NCBI GenBank assembly: GCA_021299035.1
Contig: JAJTGD010000011.1
Coordinates: 28,624-92,623 of the forward strand
Direction: 5' to 3'
From: Oxalobacteraceae bacterium
GTDB taxonomy: Bacteria; Pseudomonadota; Gammaproteobacteria; Burkholderiales; Burkholderiaceae_D
Length of the DNA: 64,000 bases
Part shown: positions 38,332-46,932 of the stretch, in pieces
How positions within the stretch are numbered: the first letter of the stretch is position 1
Layout of the letters: the number at the start of each line of letters is the position of its first letter
Notes under the pieces: generated by a model
Databases searched by the model: none
What the model was told of the DNA's origin: nothing
What the model saw: only the letters and a program-made list of their open reading frames with translations
Program-made: the position numbers and the translations under genes

Positions 38332-38917
38332 TAAAATCCACCGCTGGCGCCGTTGAAATCGCCGCCTCGTTGCTCACTGAAAAACTCGGCTTCATTTGCA
38401 TGCCGAACAGCATCGCAGTCAGATTGGTGGGGAAAGAGCGTACGATGACGTTGTAGTCTTGTACCGATTTTATATACCGATTACGCGCCACAGTGATTCG
38501 ATTCTCGGTACCCTCGAGTTGCGCTTGTAATTCGCGAAAATTGGCATCGGCTTTTAGCTGTGGATAGTTTTCGGCGACCGCCAGCAATCGTGATAGCGCG
38601 CCCGAGAGTTGCCCTTGTGCTGATTGAAAACGAGCAAATGCTTGTGGATCCTTCAGCACATCAGGGCTCACTTGTATCGTGCCGACGCGCGCGCGTGCCT
38701 CCGTCACCTGGGTCAATACCCGATTCTCATGCGCAGCGTAAGCTTTCACTGTCTTAACCAGATTCGGCACCAGATCTGCACGTCGCTGATACTGGTTGAC
38801 CACCTCGGCCCAACTCGCCTTGATCTGTTCATCACCCGACTGAAGATCGTTATAGCCGCAAGCGCTGAGCAGTAGTGTCATTAGAAAAATCATCGACCAT
38901 CTAATTCTTCTATGCAT
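38312..38917 (-). CDS. LemA family lipoprotein
   Basis: This 201-residue LemA protein has an N-terminal lipobox (LLLSAC, lipidated Cys near residue 20). The LemA helical bundle is seen in VVNQYQRRADLVPNLVKTVKAYAAHE, AVAENYPQLKADANFRELQAQLEGTENRI and ARNRYIKSVQDYNVIVRSFPTN. Function is poorly known; LemA homologues appear with TPM-domain proteins and are linked to envelope stress or membrane integrity. It is first in a two-gene operon with the TPM gene; a GGAGGG stretch lies shortly before the ATG. The 186 bp upstream contain no gene. Confidence 0.93.
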   Translation of the reverse strand: MHRRIRWSMIFLMTLLLSACGYNDLQSGDEQIKASWAEVVNQYQRRADLVPNLVKTVKAYAAHENRVLTQVTEARARVGTIQVSPDVLKDPQAFARFQSAQGQLSGALSRLLAVAENYPQLKADANFRELQAQLEGTENRITVARNRYIKSVQDYNVIVRSFPTNLTAMLFGMQMKPSFSVSNEAAISTAPAVDFSAPAQK

Positions 38918-39103
38918 ATGCCCTCCTGATCAAACAAATTTACTGGATGCTAACGTCGTCTTCATGCAGCGATTTGGTGCTTGAACAACGATCGCGACTA
39001 TTCATCAGATTCTTGCTTGAGCTAAGGTGTCCAAACTTTTCATGAAATCCTTAAGCGAGCCAAGCTCTCTCAGCTTTTATCAGACGTCGAAATTAAACCG
39101 GGT

Positions 39104-39706
39104 TCAATCAAGTTGAATCATGATGCGCAACATAGTTTTTACCGGCTGTCCGTCTTGACGGCCAGGGATGAACCGCGCAGCACGAAAGCGGTTGCGCAAG
39201 TCTTCTAGCAGCATGGGCGTGAGCGAAGGCATGTCGACAATCAGATCATCGACATCACCAAACTCGTTGATCAATAGCATTGCCGATGTCGCCGGCATGT
39301 CTGTACTGAACAAGTACCAGTCGGGATCAATATCGGCCCAGAGCTGGGGACGCTCGCTCAGCACCGAGGCAGGGAAGTAGGTACTCATCGCTTGCGCTTT
39401 ATGCGTATCGGTCGCACCGAGGTGATCTTGGTAGAAATCTGTACTGTCCGCACCATCCGAACCTTCCTGTGCCACGGCCGTAGAAGCCGTGGGTGAATAC
39501 CTTGGACTGAAGGTTCTTCTTTCGCGAACTGAACTATCGGTATGCGCGACGATGCTGTCGCCGTAAAGTTGAATCGCTACGGTATCGCTCCCGATGAATC
39601 GCCAACGATAGGCGTAGTTCAGCAGCGCACCAAAACTAGCTGATGACACCAAAACAGCCAGCACTACACTGCCCAGCACTCTCACTACTGATCGAGCTCG
39701 CGCCAC
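39104..39706 (-). CDS. Small membrane protein with TonB C-terminal-like domain
   Basis: This is a 200-residue protein with one N-terminal transmembrane or signal-anchor segment (RVLGSVVLAVLVSSASFGALL), a low-complexity Ser/Thr/Asp region, and a C-terminal 60-residue part. In that part, AMLLINEFGDVDDLIVDMPS, then LRNRFRAARFIPGRQDGQPVK and LRIMIQL resemble the TonB C-terminal domain (a target-contacting motif near RPAxxxGxPV). It lacks the long Pro/Lys-rich spacer of classical TonB. It overlaps the pilY1 stop by 22 bp and is the last gene of the minor-pilin operon. Assignment to the TonB superfamily is inference; it may be a periplasmic partner of the pilus. Confidence 0.6.
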   Translation of the reverse strand: MARARSVVRVLGSVVLAVLVSSASFGALLNYAYRWRFIGSDTVAIQLYGDSIVAHTDSSVRERRTFSPRYSPTASTAVAQEGSDGADSTDFYQDHLGATDTHKAQAMSTYFPASVLSERPQLWADIDPDWYLFSTDMPATSAMLLINEFGDVDDLIVDMPSLTPMLLEDLRNRFRAARFIPGRQDGQPVKTMLRIMIQLD

Positions 39707-42700
39707 GCAACTCGACGAGCGCGCGGTGTAGTACCCATACTAGAAGACTGTGTGATAACACTCACCGTACCGGTATCGTCGGTCAGCACAGTGACGACGC
39801 GGTTACCAACCCTAACAATTCGCGCACCTGAAATCATTGATGCACTCGTCACACGACGTGCAACACTCGTATTGCTTGCGCTGGGTATATAGCTACCATT
39901 CATATAGTTGAAGGTGTACGACCAGCTCTCAGCACGTGGTCGACAGGCATTACTGTCCGGCATATTACTAACGACCGATAGCATGCCAAGTTGTTGCTCC
40001 GGGTCGACGACGACGCGCTCACCCGAGCCAGACTGCACGTCAAGGTCGACAAACCAGCCATCATTCACTAACCAATCGACTTGCTCATTACTGATAGTTC
40101 GCACGCCCGGATCGGTACTACTCGCCAACCTTTTCTGCACCATCGAAGATCGCTGACGAATATCTCCTAAGCCACTGTCATTTAAACTATCGCGAAAGGT
40201 ATAAATTGATTGGACTGATTTATCGCTACCATCGCTAGTGCCGAGATAACGACCGGTACCGACGCTCACCACTGGCAACGATTGGTTACCGATGCGTACC
40301 AACGACAGTTCGAGCCGTGTCGTAATTGGCTGTATGACGCCGCTGCGTACCAGGCGCGCCAACCGTACTGCACTACTACCCCCACCCACCACCGTATCGT
40401 TAATATCAAATCGCCAAAGATTGCCCAATAGGTCACCACCATAGACACGCTCTGCTGTGTTATCCAGCAGGTTATCGACCCAGGCGTTGAGATGTGCAAG
40501 ACCAGCAGGGTTATCACTCGTGCCAACATCGGTCTCAATACGCTTGAGCACTGCTCCCGTTGTGGCGTCAAGGACGAACAGTACGCCAATGCCGGTACCA
40601 GGCGCGACATTGTTGTAGCCCGACGTGATCAACACCACCCATTTTCCATCGCGACGTTTGGTGATGATGGGTTTGCCTATGGCGTAACCAAGTTGCTGCT
40701 CGGTATCAGCACCGATACGCCATAGCAGCTTGGGCTGATCCGCTTGGGTAATATCCAGCGCGTAGTACTCGCGTCCGGCAGCACCAAGCCCGGCAACCAG
40801 AATCGTGCGCCAGGCCTCGGCAGTGCAGCTCTCGCGGGGTGCGGTGGGGCAGATATCACCCACCACTGGCGTGCCATCCAGTAGATACCGAAAATTATTG
40901 GCAAACGCGTTATCGGCAACACGCCATAGCTCAGGTAATACGCCACTCGGGATGAATGCCCAGCGTTCACGACCGGTTGCTGCATCGAATGCGTGCAGCA
41001 TGCCATCGTTAGCTGCGAGATACACCGTCGCAGAACGATTGGTGGCGATACGATCGCGATACTCGCCATAGTTGAGATCAGCATATCGAAATGCAGGTGC
41101 ACCCACAAACACGGGTTGCGCATTGATTGGCGCACCTAAGACTTGCTCACGCTTGCGGAATAAGCGAACGCTGTTCTCGGGCTTGTCTTCGAACTGAGAC
41201 TGGCCACGCAAATAATCCACCAGATTTGCACCGCCGGTTTGCGTACGCGACGTATCGCTGAGTTGCATACACTGCTGCCACCGCCGGGCGGGCGGCGCAT
41301 CGCAACCACTGAATAGCTGGCGCTCATTAGCACTCAAGAGCTGCCACCGAAACTCTTTCAGACCATAGATATCTGTGCTCGAGGGTATATAGATCGTGCG
41401 GTCATCACGTGCCGCAGCAACGCGCTGCCGAAGTTGAACCGATGCAGACCATTCAATTTGGGATGCCAAACTGCCGTCAGCAAGCGAGATACGCCGCGCT
41501 TCAAGCTCACCATCCCAATACACGCTGCGATAACGACTTGAGAACAGAAGATTATCGCCTTCCGTAGGCTCCTGGCTGCTGGTGGCGGATGCCGTCGCCG
41601 CACCACTTGCAGCGCGCACCGTCGATAGTGTGGTGGAGAGTGCACGCGCTAATGACTCCGGGCTACGCGCACTAAAATAGCGTCCGCCACCGTTGACGGC
41701 TGCATGCCATAAATCATCGATTCGTTCAGCGCCGGTTGCCGATATGGGGTCGGGCCAATTTTTAGAGCCACGAACAATCTCTTGAAAATCACCATTGCTT
41801 GCCGTGTCATAGTCTTCTCGATAACGCAACGTGCCGTCAGCACCAAGACCAAGCGTATGCGTGACCATGTGCTGATGCACACCGCTGCGACGTCCGGGCA
41901 CCTGCGGGACATTATTCTCACAAAGCTTTTCGCTAGCGCCGCAGTTTCCAAGTGCCGGGGTGCGTAAGTCATTCTCGAAATACCATGCCGCAACATCGGC
42001 CAACGTATTGCTGGTACGACTTGCGCCGCCATCGAACATGGGGCGTGGCAGTCGCGCATCCGGATTGCCGACATCGGTCACGCCATCGATTTGCTTTGGA
42101 CCGTAACTACCTGATTCATTCTGAGTACCCCAGTAGCCATCGGTTGATAAGATCGTAGTGTTTTGTTGGCAGGAATACTGTACCGGATCATTACTGCCAG
42201 TCAGTAGCCGACCTGCATAAATTCTTCCTGCCTTGGCCAGCGCTGCACGCAAGGGTGTGCCGCCCATAGGACGTGCTGCGTATAGTTTTTCGTAAAAATT
42301 TCTTCGGTGCTCATTACTGAAGTCGTCGATGCGCAGAAAATTATCACTGCTTGCGCTAACGCCGGATTCACTGATCGTTGAATAGCCAACGCGATAGTTG
42401 GCATCAAGCTGACTGAGTGCGCGTCCGACGGCTGTCTTCATCGTCAGTAAGCGTGTACGGTGATAGCTAAACCAATTTGCAAAATTAGTCGTCTCATCGC
42501 TACGTCCTGGACCGGATGATCGACCAACGATGACCTTGCGCCAGTTATTGCGTCCAGTCGCGCCCGCGTCGAATCGCGTATCACGACAATGATCTTCTGC
42601 AGAACCGTCACCTAACCGCTCGGCTTTGTTTCCTTTGTAAAAAAAGTAGTACGCTGGCTCAGGTCGATTGGGTAAGCCGTTGTCATTTGAGGTGCAGCCG

Positions 42701-43173
42701 CCCCCAGATGATGTGCAATCGGGGCTGTAGATAATGCCCGCGGTATTGGACGGCACCGGCGGTCTGCTAGACGCAGAGCGCCAGGCCATGAAGCTATCGG
42801 ACAGATTGACTGTTACCGCTCCGGGACGAAAGCCGTCATAGGAAGCAGCGAAAAAATTTTGCTGTGGATACTCAGTGCCTGTCGCGCTCACCGGGACCGG
42901 GTAGTTAACCTCGGGGTTGTAGTAAATCTTGTTACATACACTGGTGCGATAGCCTACTGTGTTTTGATATTGCCGTATAACCACCTCGTCACCCAAAAAA
43001 CTCGACTGCATACTGCCGGAGTCATCCAGAATAAAAAAGATATTAGGCTTGACCGGTGTGGATAGTAAGAAATTGATCGGTGCTTGTGCAAGATCGGTCA
43101 GTGCGAAGCCGGGCGATATCACCATCATCAGCAAGCTGATCAACAAAACTTTTGAATGTAGGCGTAATCGCAT
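39685..43173 (-). CDS. pilY1: Type IV pilus tip adhesin/biogenesis protein PilY1
   Basis: PilY1 primes and caps type IV pili, regulates retraction and takes part in adhesion. The 1162-residue protein has a signal peptide, a short N-terminal von Willebrand-like metal site (FILDDSGSMQ, near residue 46), many cysteines, and a C-terminal seven-bladed beta-propeller. The propeller shows ERVYGGDLLGNLWRFD, AANDGMLHAFDAATGRERWAFIPSG and STDGYWGT-like blocks. The calcium loop before the propeller motif is DNLLDNTAE, so only part of the canonical D-x-D-x-D pattern is kept. It lies 11 bp downstream of pilX in the operon. Confidence 0.93.
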   Translation of the reverse strand: MRLRLHSKVLLISLLMMVISPGFALTDLAQAPINFLLSTPVKPNIFFILDDSGSMQSSFLGDEVVIRQYQNTVGYRTSVCNKIYYNPEVNYPVPVSATGTEYPQQNFFAASYDGFRPGAVTVNLSDSFMAWRSASSRPPVPSNTAGIIYSPDCTSSGGGCTSNDNGLPNRPEPAYYFFYKGNKAERLGDGSAEDHCRDTRFDAGATGRNNWRKVIVGRSSGPGRSDETTNFANWFSYHRTRLLTMKTAVGRALSQLDANYRVGYSTISESGVSASSDNFLRIDDFSNEHRRNFYEKLYAARPMGGTPLRAALAKAGRIYAGRLLTGSNDPVQYSCQQNTTILSTDGYWGTQNESGSYGPKQIDGVTDVGNPDARLPRPMFDGGASRTSNTLADVAAWYFENDLRTPALGNCGASEKLCENNVPQVPGRRSGVHQHMVTHTLGLGADGTLRYREDYDTASNGDFQEIVRGSKNWPDPISATGAERIDDLWHAAVNGGGRYFSARSPESLARALSTTLSTVRAASGAATASATSSQEPTEGDNLLFSSRYRSVYWDGELEARRISLADGSLASQIEWSASVQLRQRVAAARDDRTIYIPSSTDIYGLKEFRWQLLSANERQLFSGCDAPPARRWQQCMQLSDTSRTQTGGANLVDYLRGQSQFEDKPENSVRLFRKREQVLGAPINAQPVFVGAPAFRYADLNYGEYRDRIATNRSATVYLAANDGMLHAFDAATGRERWAFIPSGVLPELWRVADNAFANNFRYLLDGTPVVGDICPTAPRESCTAEAWRTILVAGLGAAGREYYALDITQADQPKLLWRIGADTEQQLGYAIGKPIITKRRDGKWVVLITSGYNNVAPGTGIGVLFVLDATTGAVLKRIETDVGTSDNPAGLAHLNAWVDNLLDNTAERVYGGDLLGNLWRFDINDTVVGGGSSAVRLARLVRSGVIQPITTRLELSLVRIGNQSLPVVSVGTGRYLGTSDGSDKSVQSIYTFRDSLNDSGLGDIRQRSSMVQKRLASSTDPGVRTISNEQVDWLVNDGWFVDLDVQSGSGERVVVDPEQQLGMLSVVSNMPDSNACRPRAESWSYTFNYMNGSYIPSASNTSVARRVTSASMISGARIVRVGNRVVTVLTDDTGTVSVITQSSSMGTTPRARRVAWRELDQ

Positions 43174-43184
43174 TCAATATTCCT

Positions 43185-43826
43185 TCAGTAATGCACCAAG
43201 GTCTGAACAAAAGCGGTGGTATTACGCGGACCCCGCACGTACACAGTAATACGGAAATAAACGGTATCGGAAGCATTAAAGCGTTTTGATGCGCCATAGC
43301 TGAGCTGGCCTCGATTGCTACTTGCGCCCTGCGCCGAGCGAAATAGCAAGCAGCTATTGGTAGCCGCATCGGGACGGCCGTTGGTGCGACATAATCGGTG
43401 AATGACATAACGCACTCGATTGCCCGCGGCATCAATGGGCAGTTCAGGCGAGGCACTCAAGCACGTCGTATTTACTCGGCTAGCGCATTGATCGTCATCC
43501 CAATCAATGTAGGCGCGAGTACCCGCATCAGTAAAACCGCTGAGACTAATACCGTTGGGGAGACTGGCATAGTAGCCAGCCGCAACCTGATCGGAAAAAA
43601 GCTCAGTCGTCGCTACCCGTACTGATAGCCAGTCAATAGCAGCCTCACTACCGGCCTCAGCGGCAAATACCGCTGCCTGCCGAAAGCTGAAGTTGCCCGA
43701 CACAAGTAATCCGGTAGCCACGGCACGAACTAGCGCCAATGCACCCAAACTCATGGTTACCAACACGACGAGTGAAACCACGAGTGCGGCACCATGGCAA
43801 TGAGCATGCACGGGCCGCGCTGTCAC
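43185..43826 (-). CDS. pilX: Type IV pilus minor pilin PilX
   Basis: This 213-residue minor pilin has a prepilin-like leader of about 12 residues followed by a hydrophobic helix (AALVVSLVVLVTMSLGALAL), processed after the Gly of CHG-AALVV. As usual for PilX, the pilin glutamate at +5 is not present. The C-terminal part, including ITVYVRGPRNTTAFVQTL, resembles PilX-type proteins. It helps form the minor-pilin initiation complex with PilV, PilW, FimT and PilY1. The start overlaps the pilW stop by four bases. Confidence 0.88.
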   Translation of the reverse strand: MTARPVHAHCHGAALVVSLVVLVTMSLGALALVRAVATGLLVSGNFSFRQAAVFAAEAGSEAAIDWLSVRVATTELFSDQVAAGYYASLPNGISLSGFTDAGTRAYIDWDDDQCASRVNTTCLSASPELPIDAAGNRVRYVIHRLCRTNGRPDAATNSCLLFRSAQGASSNRGQLSYGASKRFNASDTVYFRITVYVRGPRNTTAFVQTLVHY

Positions 43827-44887
43827 AGCTCTGCCCAGAGTTGATTACGTAACGGTACTTCTGTCTGTAAGACGCGGTAGCGCCAGCAACGCCACTGATC
43901 TAGATGATCGAGCCGAATCTCGGTGGGTACCAATGCACCAGTCGCATCCCCGGCCAGCCAGGTCGGGGCGGGTGCGTCGCAACCTTCTTCTTTACGTTGC
44001 GGACTACGCATGACCAAGGCAAAACGCACGGCGAGCAAGCGTTGCCAGTCGCCAGAATCGGCAACGATGCCGTCGCCGTCAGCATCGATCATCATGTCCC
44101 GCCAAGACGTCACCTGTGGTGATGGCTGACTACCGCTGCGTGTATCGAACCCGTATTGCAGCTGCAGATTGACGACCCCATCAGCGTGGGTCGAGGTGAT
44201 CCACGTACCCAGCACGGAGTCAAAGCTCTCGAGCCTGAGTTGGTGTGTAGTGTCGACCGAATATCGTCGGTAACGTAGCGCGCCGAGATTGATTGCCGAA
44301 CTATCTTTTCCAAATACACTGCCGCTGAGTAGACCACTCACTACCGTTGGCTGTACGGTATAACCGCCGGTACTGAGTGCTGCCACTCTGACCAATGGAC
44401 AATCCGGATTACCGCTCTCGTGCAGTAATAACTGCGAGCCATTGGCAATACCTAATGTACTGTCGAGAGTGATTAGATCACCGCCCATGGTATAGGGCGA
44501 GACCAGGCGCGATGCGGGTAATGCCTGCTCGCCAGCGGCGATTATGGTCAGTGTATCGGGTGTACCCGCTGTACCATTCGTGATCATCAGTGGTGCAAGA
44601 ACGAAGCTGGCATCGGGTGTACCAACGGGCGCGCGCTGCACCGTGCAGCCCAGCGCACTCAATGGGCCAAGACCGTGACCCGCGATGCGGAGCTCACGCG
44701 CCAGCCAGCCCCCAGCGAACGTTCCATGAATTTGTGCGTCTGTACTGCCTGCCGTCGTACGTCGGCGTGCATCGAACATCACCATCACATTCAATACAAT
44801 CAAGGTCGCGATCATCCCTATCGATAATCCGACCATCAGATCGACCAGGCTGATACCCTGTGCATGCGCACTTGTGTAGCGAGGCAT
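43823..44887 (-). CDS. pilW: Type IV pilus minor pilin PilW
   Basis: This is a 354-residue minor pilin. The leader ends at QG, followed by ISLVDLMVGLSIGMIATLIVLNVM. The residue at mature +5 is Asp instead of the usual Glu, while the helix and length match PilW. The body contains TIIAAGEQALPASRLV and the C-terminal block DMMIDADGDGIVADSGDWQRLLAVRFALVMRS, typical of PilW. It takes part in the initiation complex that begins pilus assembly in the inner membrane. It overlaps pilX by four bases and lies 3 bp after pilV. Confidence 0.9.
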   Translation of the reverse strand: MPRYTSAHAQGISLVDLMVGLSIGMIATLIVLNVMVMFDARRRTTAGSTDAQIHGTFAGGWLARELRIAGHGLGPLSALGCTVQRAPVGTPDASFVLAPLMITNGTAGTPDTLTIIAAGEQALPASRLVSPYTMGGDLITLDSTLGIANGSQLLLHESGNPDCPLVRVAALSTGGYTVQPTVVSGLLSGSVFGKDSSAINLGALRYRRYSVDTTHQLRLESFDSVLGTWITSTHADGVVNLQLQYGFDTRSGSQPSPQVTSWRDMMIDADGDGIVADSGDWQRLLAVRFALVMRSPQRKEEGCDAPAPTWLAGDATGALVPTEIRLDHLDQWRCWRYRVLQTEVPLRNQLWAEL

Positions 44888-44890
44888 CCG

Positions 44891-45313
44891 CTAATCCGTC
44901 AGTCGTGTCACCGTGACGAGCTGATGCCGCTCCGTATCAGAGGGTGCTTGCCAATACAGTGTAAGCGTGATTTGGCGCTGATCGTCGATCAGTAGCTGTG
45001 GCGCATTTCGCGTCGTGCTGATACCCGGCAGTGCAGACTGAACCCGCTGCAGCCATTGCTGATACTCATTTGCTTGCAGATCGAAACGCTGCTGCAATGC
45101 GGTTAGCGAACGTTCACCCGACCACATCCGGCTCACCAAGTCAGAAGCAAGCAAACTGGCCTCGCTACGGTAGCGTGCGTTATCACTTTCCTTGAGCGTG
45201 GCAGTCAACAGTGCCAGCAAGGAAAGCAGTCCAATGGAAAATACTAGTAGCGAGATCAGACTTTCGATCAATGCGCTACCCGCTGTACGGCGCGAAACAC
45301 TGAGAATTGCCAT
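44891..45313 (-). CDS. pilV: Type IV pilus minor pilin PilV
   Basis: This 140-residue minor pilin has an AG-SALIESLISLLVFSIGLLSLLAL start: type III leader cleavage after Gly, Glu at mature +5, then a hydrophobic helix. The remainder (MWSGERSLTALQQ; LPGISTTRNAPQ; ITLTLYWQAPSD) fits PilV. It is part of the priming complex. It is 6 bp downstream of fimT and 3 bp upstream of pilW. Confidence 0.88.
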   Translation of the reverse strand: MAILSVSRRTAGSALIESLISLLVFSIGLLSLLALLTATLKESDNARYRSEASLLASDLVSRMWSGERSLTALQQRFDLQANEYQQWLQRVQSALPGISTTRNAPQLLIDDQRQITLTLYWQAPSDTERHQLVTVTRLTD

Positions 45314-45319
45314 CGCTGA

Positions 45320-45907
45320 TCAATGACAGTGCTGCGGATGGCCCGCACTTACCGTCGGCTGACAGAGCCGCACCATACCCTGCGGCGCAATCAGTACGAC
45401 CATCCGCTGGTCATTGTTGCTGCCACTGTAGGTGATATCAATACGCGCGATATCGTCCCCTACCGCAATACCGGGTACGGCACCGCTGGCATCGAAACGA
45501 ATACTGGCAGGTAGGGTATTACCCGCTGCAATCGGCGTATCAAACGATGGCATTTGGGCTAAGCTCGTTGCACCCCAACGTACCGCTGTAGAGGTATCGG
45601 TCGCCTGTTGCCGTATTAGCGCAGGGCATCGGGCCGAGGTCTGAACACAGGAAAGCTGCCAACCAGGTCGACCGAGCACATCGGGCAGCTGTAAACGAAC
45701 AGTGGTGTTGCGCGTGAGTGCTTCGCTACGTGCGGCGTGCAATGCAGCGATGAGTGAAGCAGCACTTGAACGCACTTCGATACCTCGCACCCACTGACCC
45801 ATGGCGGGCGCGCCGATAGCGAGCACGATAGAACTGAGCGCGAGCACGATCATTAACTCGGTCATTGTCAAGCCGAACGCGCGCTTGGGCGAGTAAGCGC
45901 TCAACAT
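45320..45907 (-). CDS. fimT: GspH/FimT-like minor pseudopilin
   Basis: This 195-residue protein begins with a prepilin leader processed at FG-LTMTELMIVLALSSIVLAIGAP, with Glu at +5. The C-terminal GspH domain (IEVRSSAASLIAALHAARSEALTRNTTVRL and PASIRFDASGAVPG) matches FimT/GspH proteins. FimT minor pilins have also been linked to DNA binding in natural transformation in some species; that role is not shown here. I chose the ATG at 45907, which overlaps the pilE-like stop by seven bases, over the longer frame that extends into it. Confidence 0.85.
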   Translation of the reverse strand: MLSAYSPKRAFGLTMTELMIVLALSSIVLAIGAPAMGQWVRGIEVRSSAASLIAALHAARSEALTRNTTVRLQLPDVLGRPGWQLSCVQTSARCPALIRQQATDTSTAVRWGATSLAQMPSFDTPIAAGNTLPASIRFDASGAVPGIAVGDDIARIDITYSGSNNDQRMVVLIAPQGMVRLCQPTVSAGHPQHCH

Positions 45908-46332
45908 GTTGCACCCCGCTTCAAGATCCAGCAATCACGTGGCGCCGGGCCCCAGGTCGGTGGTAATGCGATGGTACGGGTTTGACCCAGGTGATCAATG
46001 GTATAGGCAAAATCTGTAAGTGCACCACTACCCCTGGCGGTGAGCAGAAAAGATTGTCCGTCGTCGGGTGATGTACAGCGCAATACGAAACGGTCGCTAT
46101 CAGGGAGCGTGATGCCACATAAGTCGCCGTTACGATAGCTACGAAAGTCTTGGTAGTACTGCTCGAGACGTAGCGCACCCAGCTGCAAAGCACTACTCAT
46201 CTCCGGCAACTGTCCGCGCAGCGCATGATCTCGGTAGCTGGGAACAGCAAATGCAGCGATAAAGGCAGCGATAGCAAGCGCGACCATCAACTCGACGAGG
46301 CTGAAACCGGCCTGTAAGGAATCGTCGGTCAT
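45901..46332 (-). CDS. pilE: Type IV pilin-like protein (PilE/minor pilin)
   Basis: This 143-residue pilin has the class IVa signature AG-FSLVELMVALAIAAFIAAFAVPSYRDH, with Glu at +5 and helix-breaking residues. Short length and C-terminal cysteines (CWILKRGATC) suit a minor pilin of the PilE/ComP type found at the head of minor-pilin operons; it may not be the major subunit. It is the first gene of the operon running to 39104. The 144 bp upstream hold an inverted acttat/ataagt pair (46367-46387), but I could not define a promoter. Confidence 0.85.
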   Translation of the reverse strand: MTDDSLQAGFSLVELMVALAIAAFIAAFAVPSYRDHALRGQLPEMSSALQLGALRLEQYYQDFRSYRNGDLCGITLPDSDRFVLRCTSPDDGQSFLLTARGSGALTDFAYTIDHLGQTRTIALPPTWGPAPRDCWILKRGATC

Positions 46333-46476
46333 CGCACACTCAGACGTTAGGTGAAACTCGGATTTAACTTATACAGATTGCATAAGTCCGAAAATTCCGT
46401 CTGCAAAAGTTAGCGGCGACACTAACAATTTAAAGAGATAAGTCGGTAATCGAACTGATTATTGCATCTACGAAAC

Positions 46477-46776
46477 TTAGACGCCTGCCTGATACATCGC
46501 AGGAAGAACACAGGCATCGATTACGCGTGGCTCAAGCGCGTGTAGCCGATGATCGACCAAGACTGAACGTACACCCTCGATCAGGGCTGGCGTGACATAC
46601 GGCGAGTAACGTAGATGGCGATCAAAGCTACCGGCCTGATCGGGATGGAAGCGGCCCATGATGCCGCATAGACGATCCGCCCAGTCGCTGGGGCGGAAAG
46701 GGCGACCTGCACTAGTCTGACCCTGAATAATGAAATCAGTGACCGGGACGGTGGAATCTGGGGCAGTACTGGACAT
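46477..46776 (-). CDS. DUF3579 domain protein
   Basis: This 99-residue cytosolic protein matches the DUF3579 family, which is largely restricted to Betaproteobacteria. The features are VTDFIIQGQTSAGRPFRPSD followed by WADRLCGIMGRF, then YSPYVTPALIEGVRSVLVD and LHALEPRVIDACV. No catalytic motif is visible and the function is unknown. It is convergent with nothing and followed by the minor-pilin operon on the same strand; the 156 bp before it separate it from the CobD/CbiB-like gene. Confidence 0.85.
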   Translation of the reverse strand: MSSTAPDSTVPVTDFIIQGQTSAGRPFRPSDWADRLCGIMGRFHPDQAGSFDRHLRYSPYVTPALIEGVRSVLVDHRLHALEPRVIDACVLPAMYQAGV

Positions 46777-46932
46777 CGGGAAGGGGCAGGTAAGTCGTTA
46801 TCTTACCGGACCCCGCGCCCCACGCAAAGCGCACCTGGGAAAATATGACCTGTCGGACGGTATATACAACAGGGCTGTCGGTCATCACAGTATCAGCGTC
46901 GCCACGGAACACGGTTGCTGATTTTGTGCACA

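Noticed and set aside
41649..42074. 141-codon frame inside pilY1 on the same strand, and several other frames within pilY1
   Set aside because: They overlap the intact pilY1 frame entirely, have no recognisable domains and are rich in Arg, Cys and Met, as expected for shadow frames.
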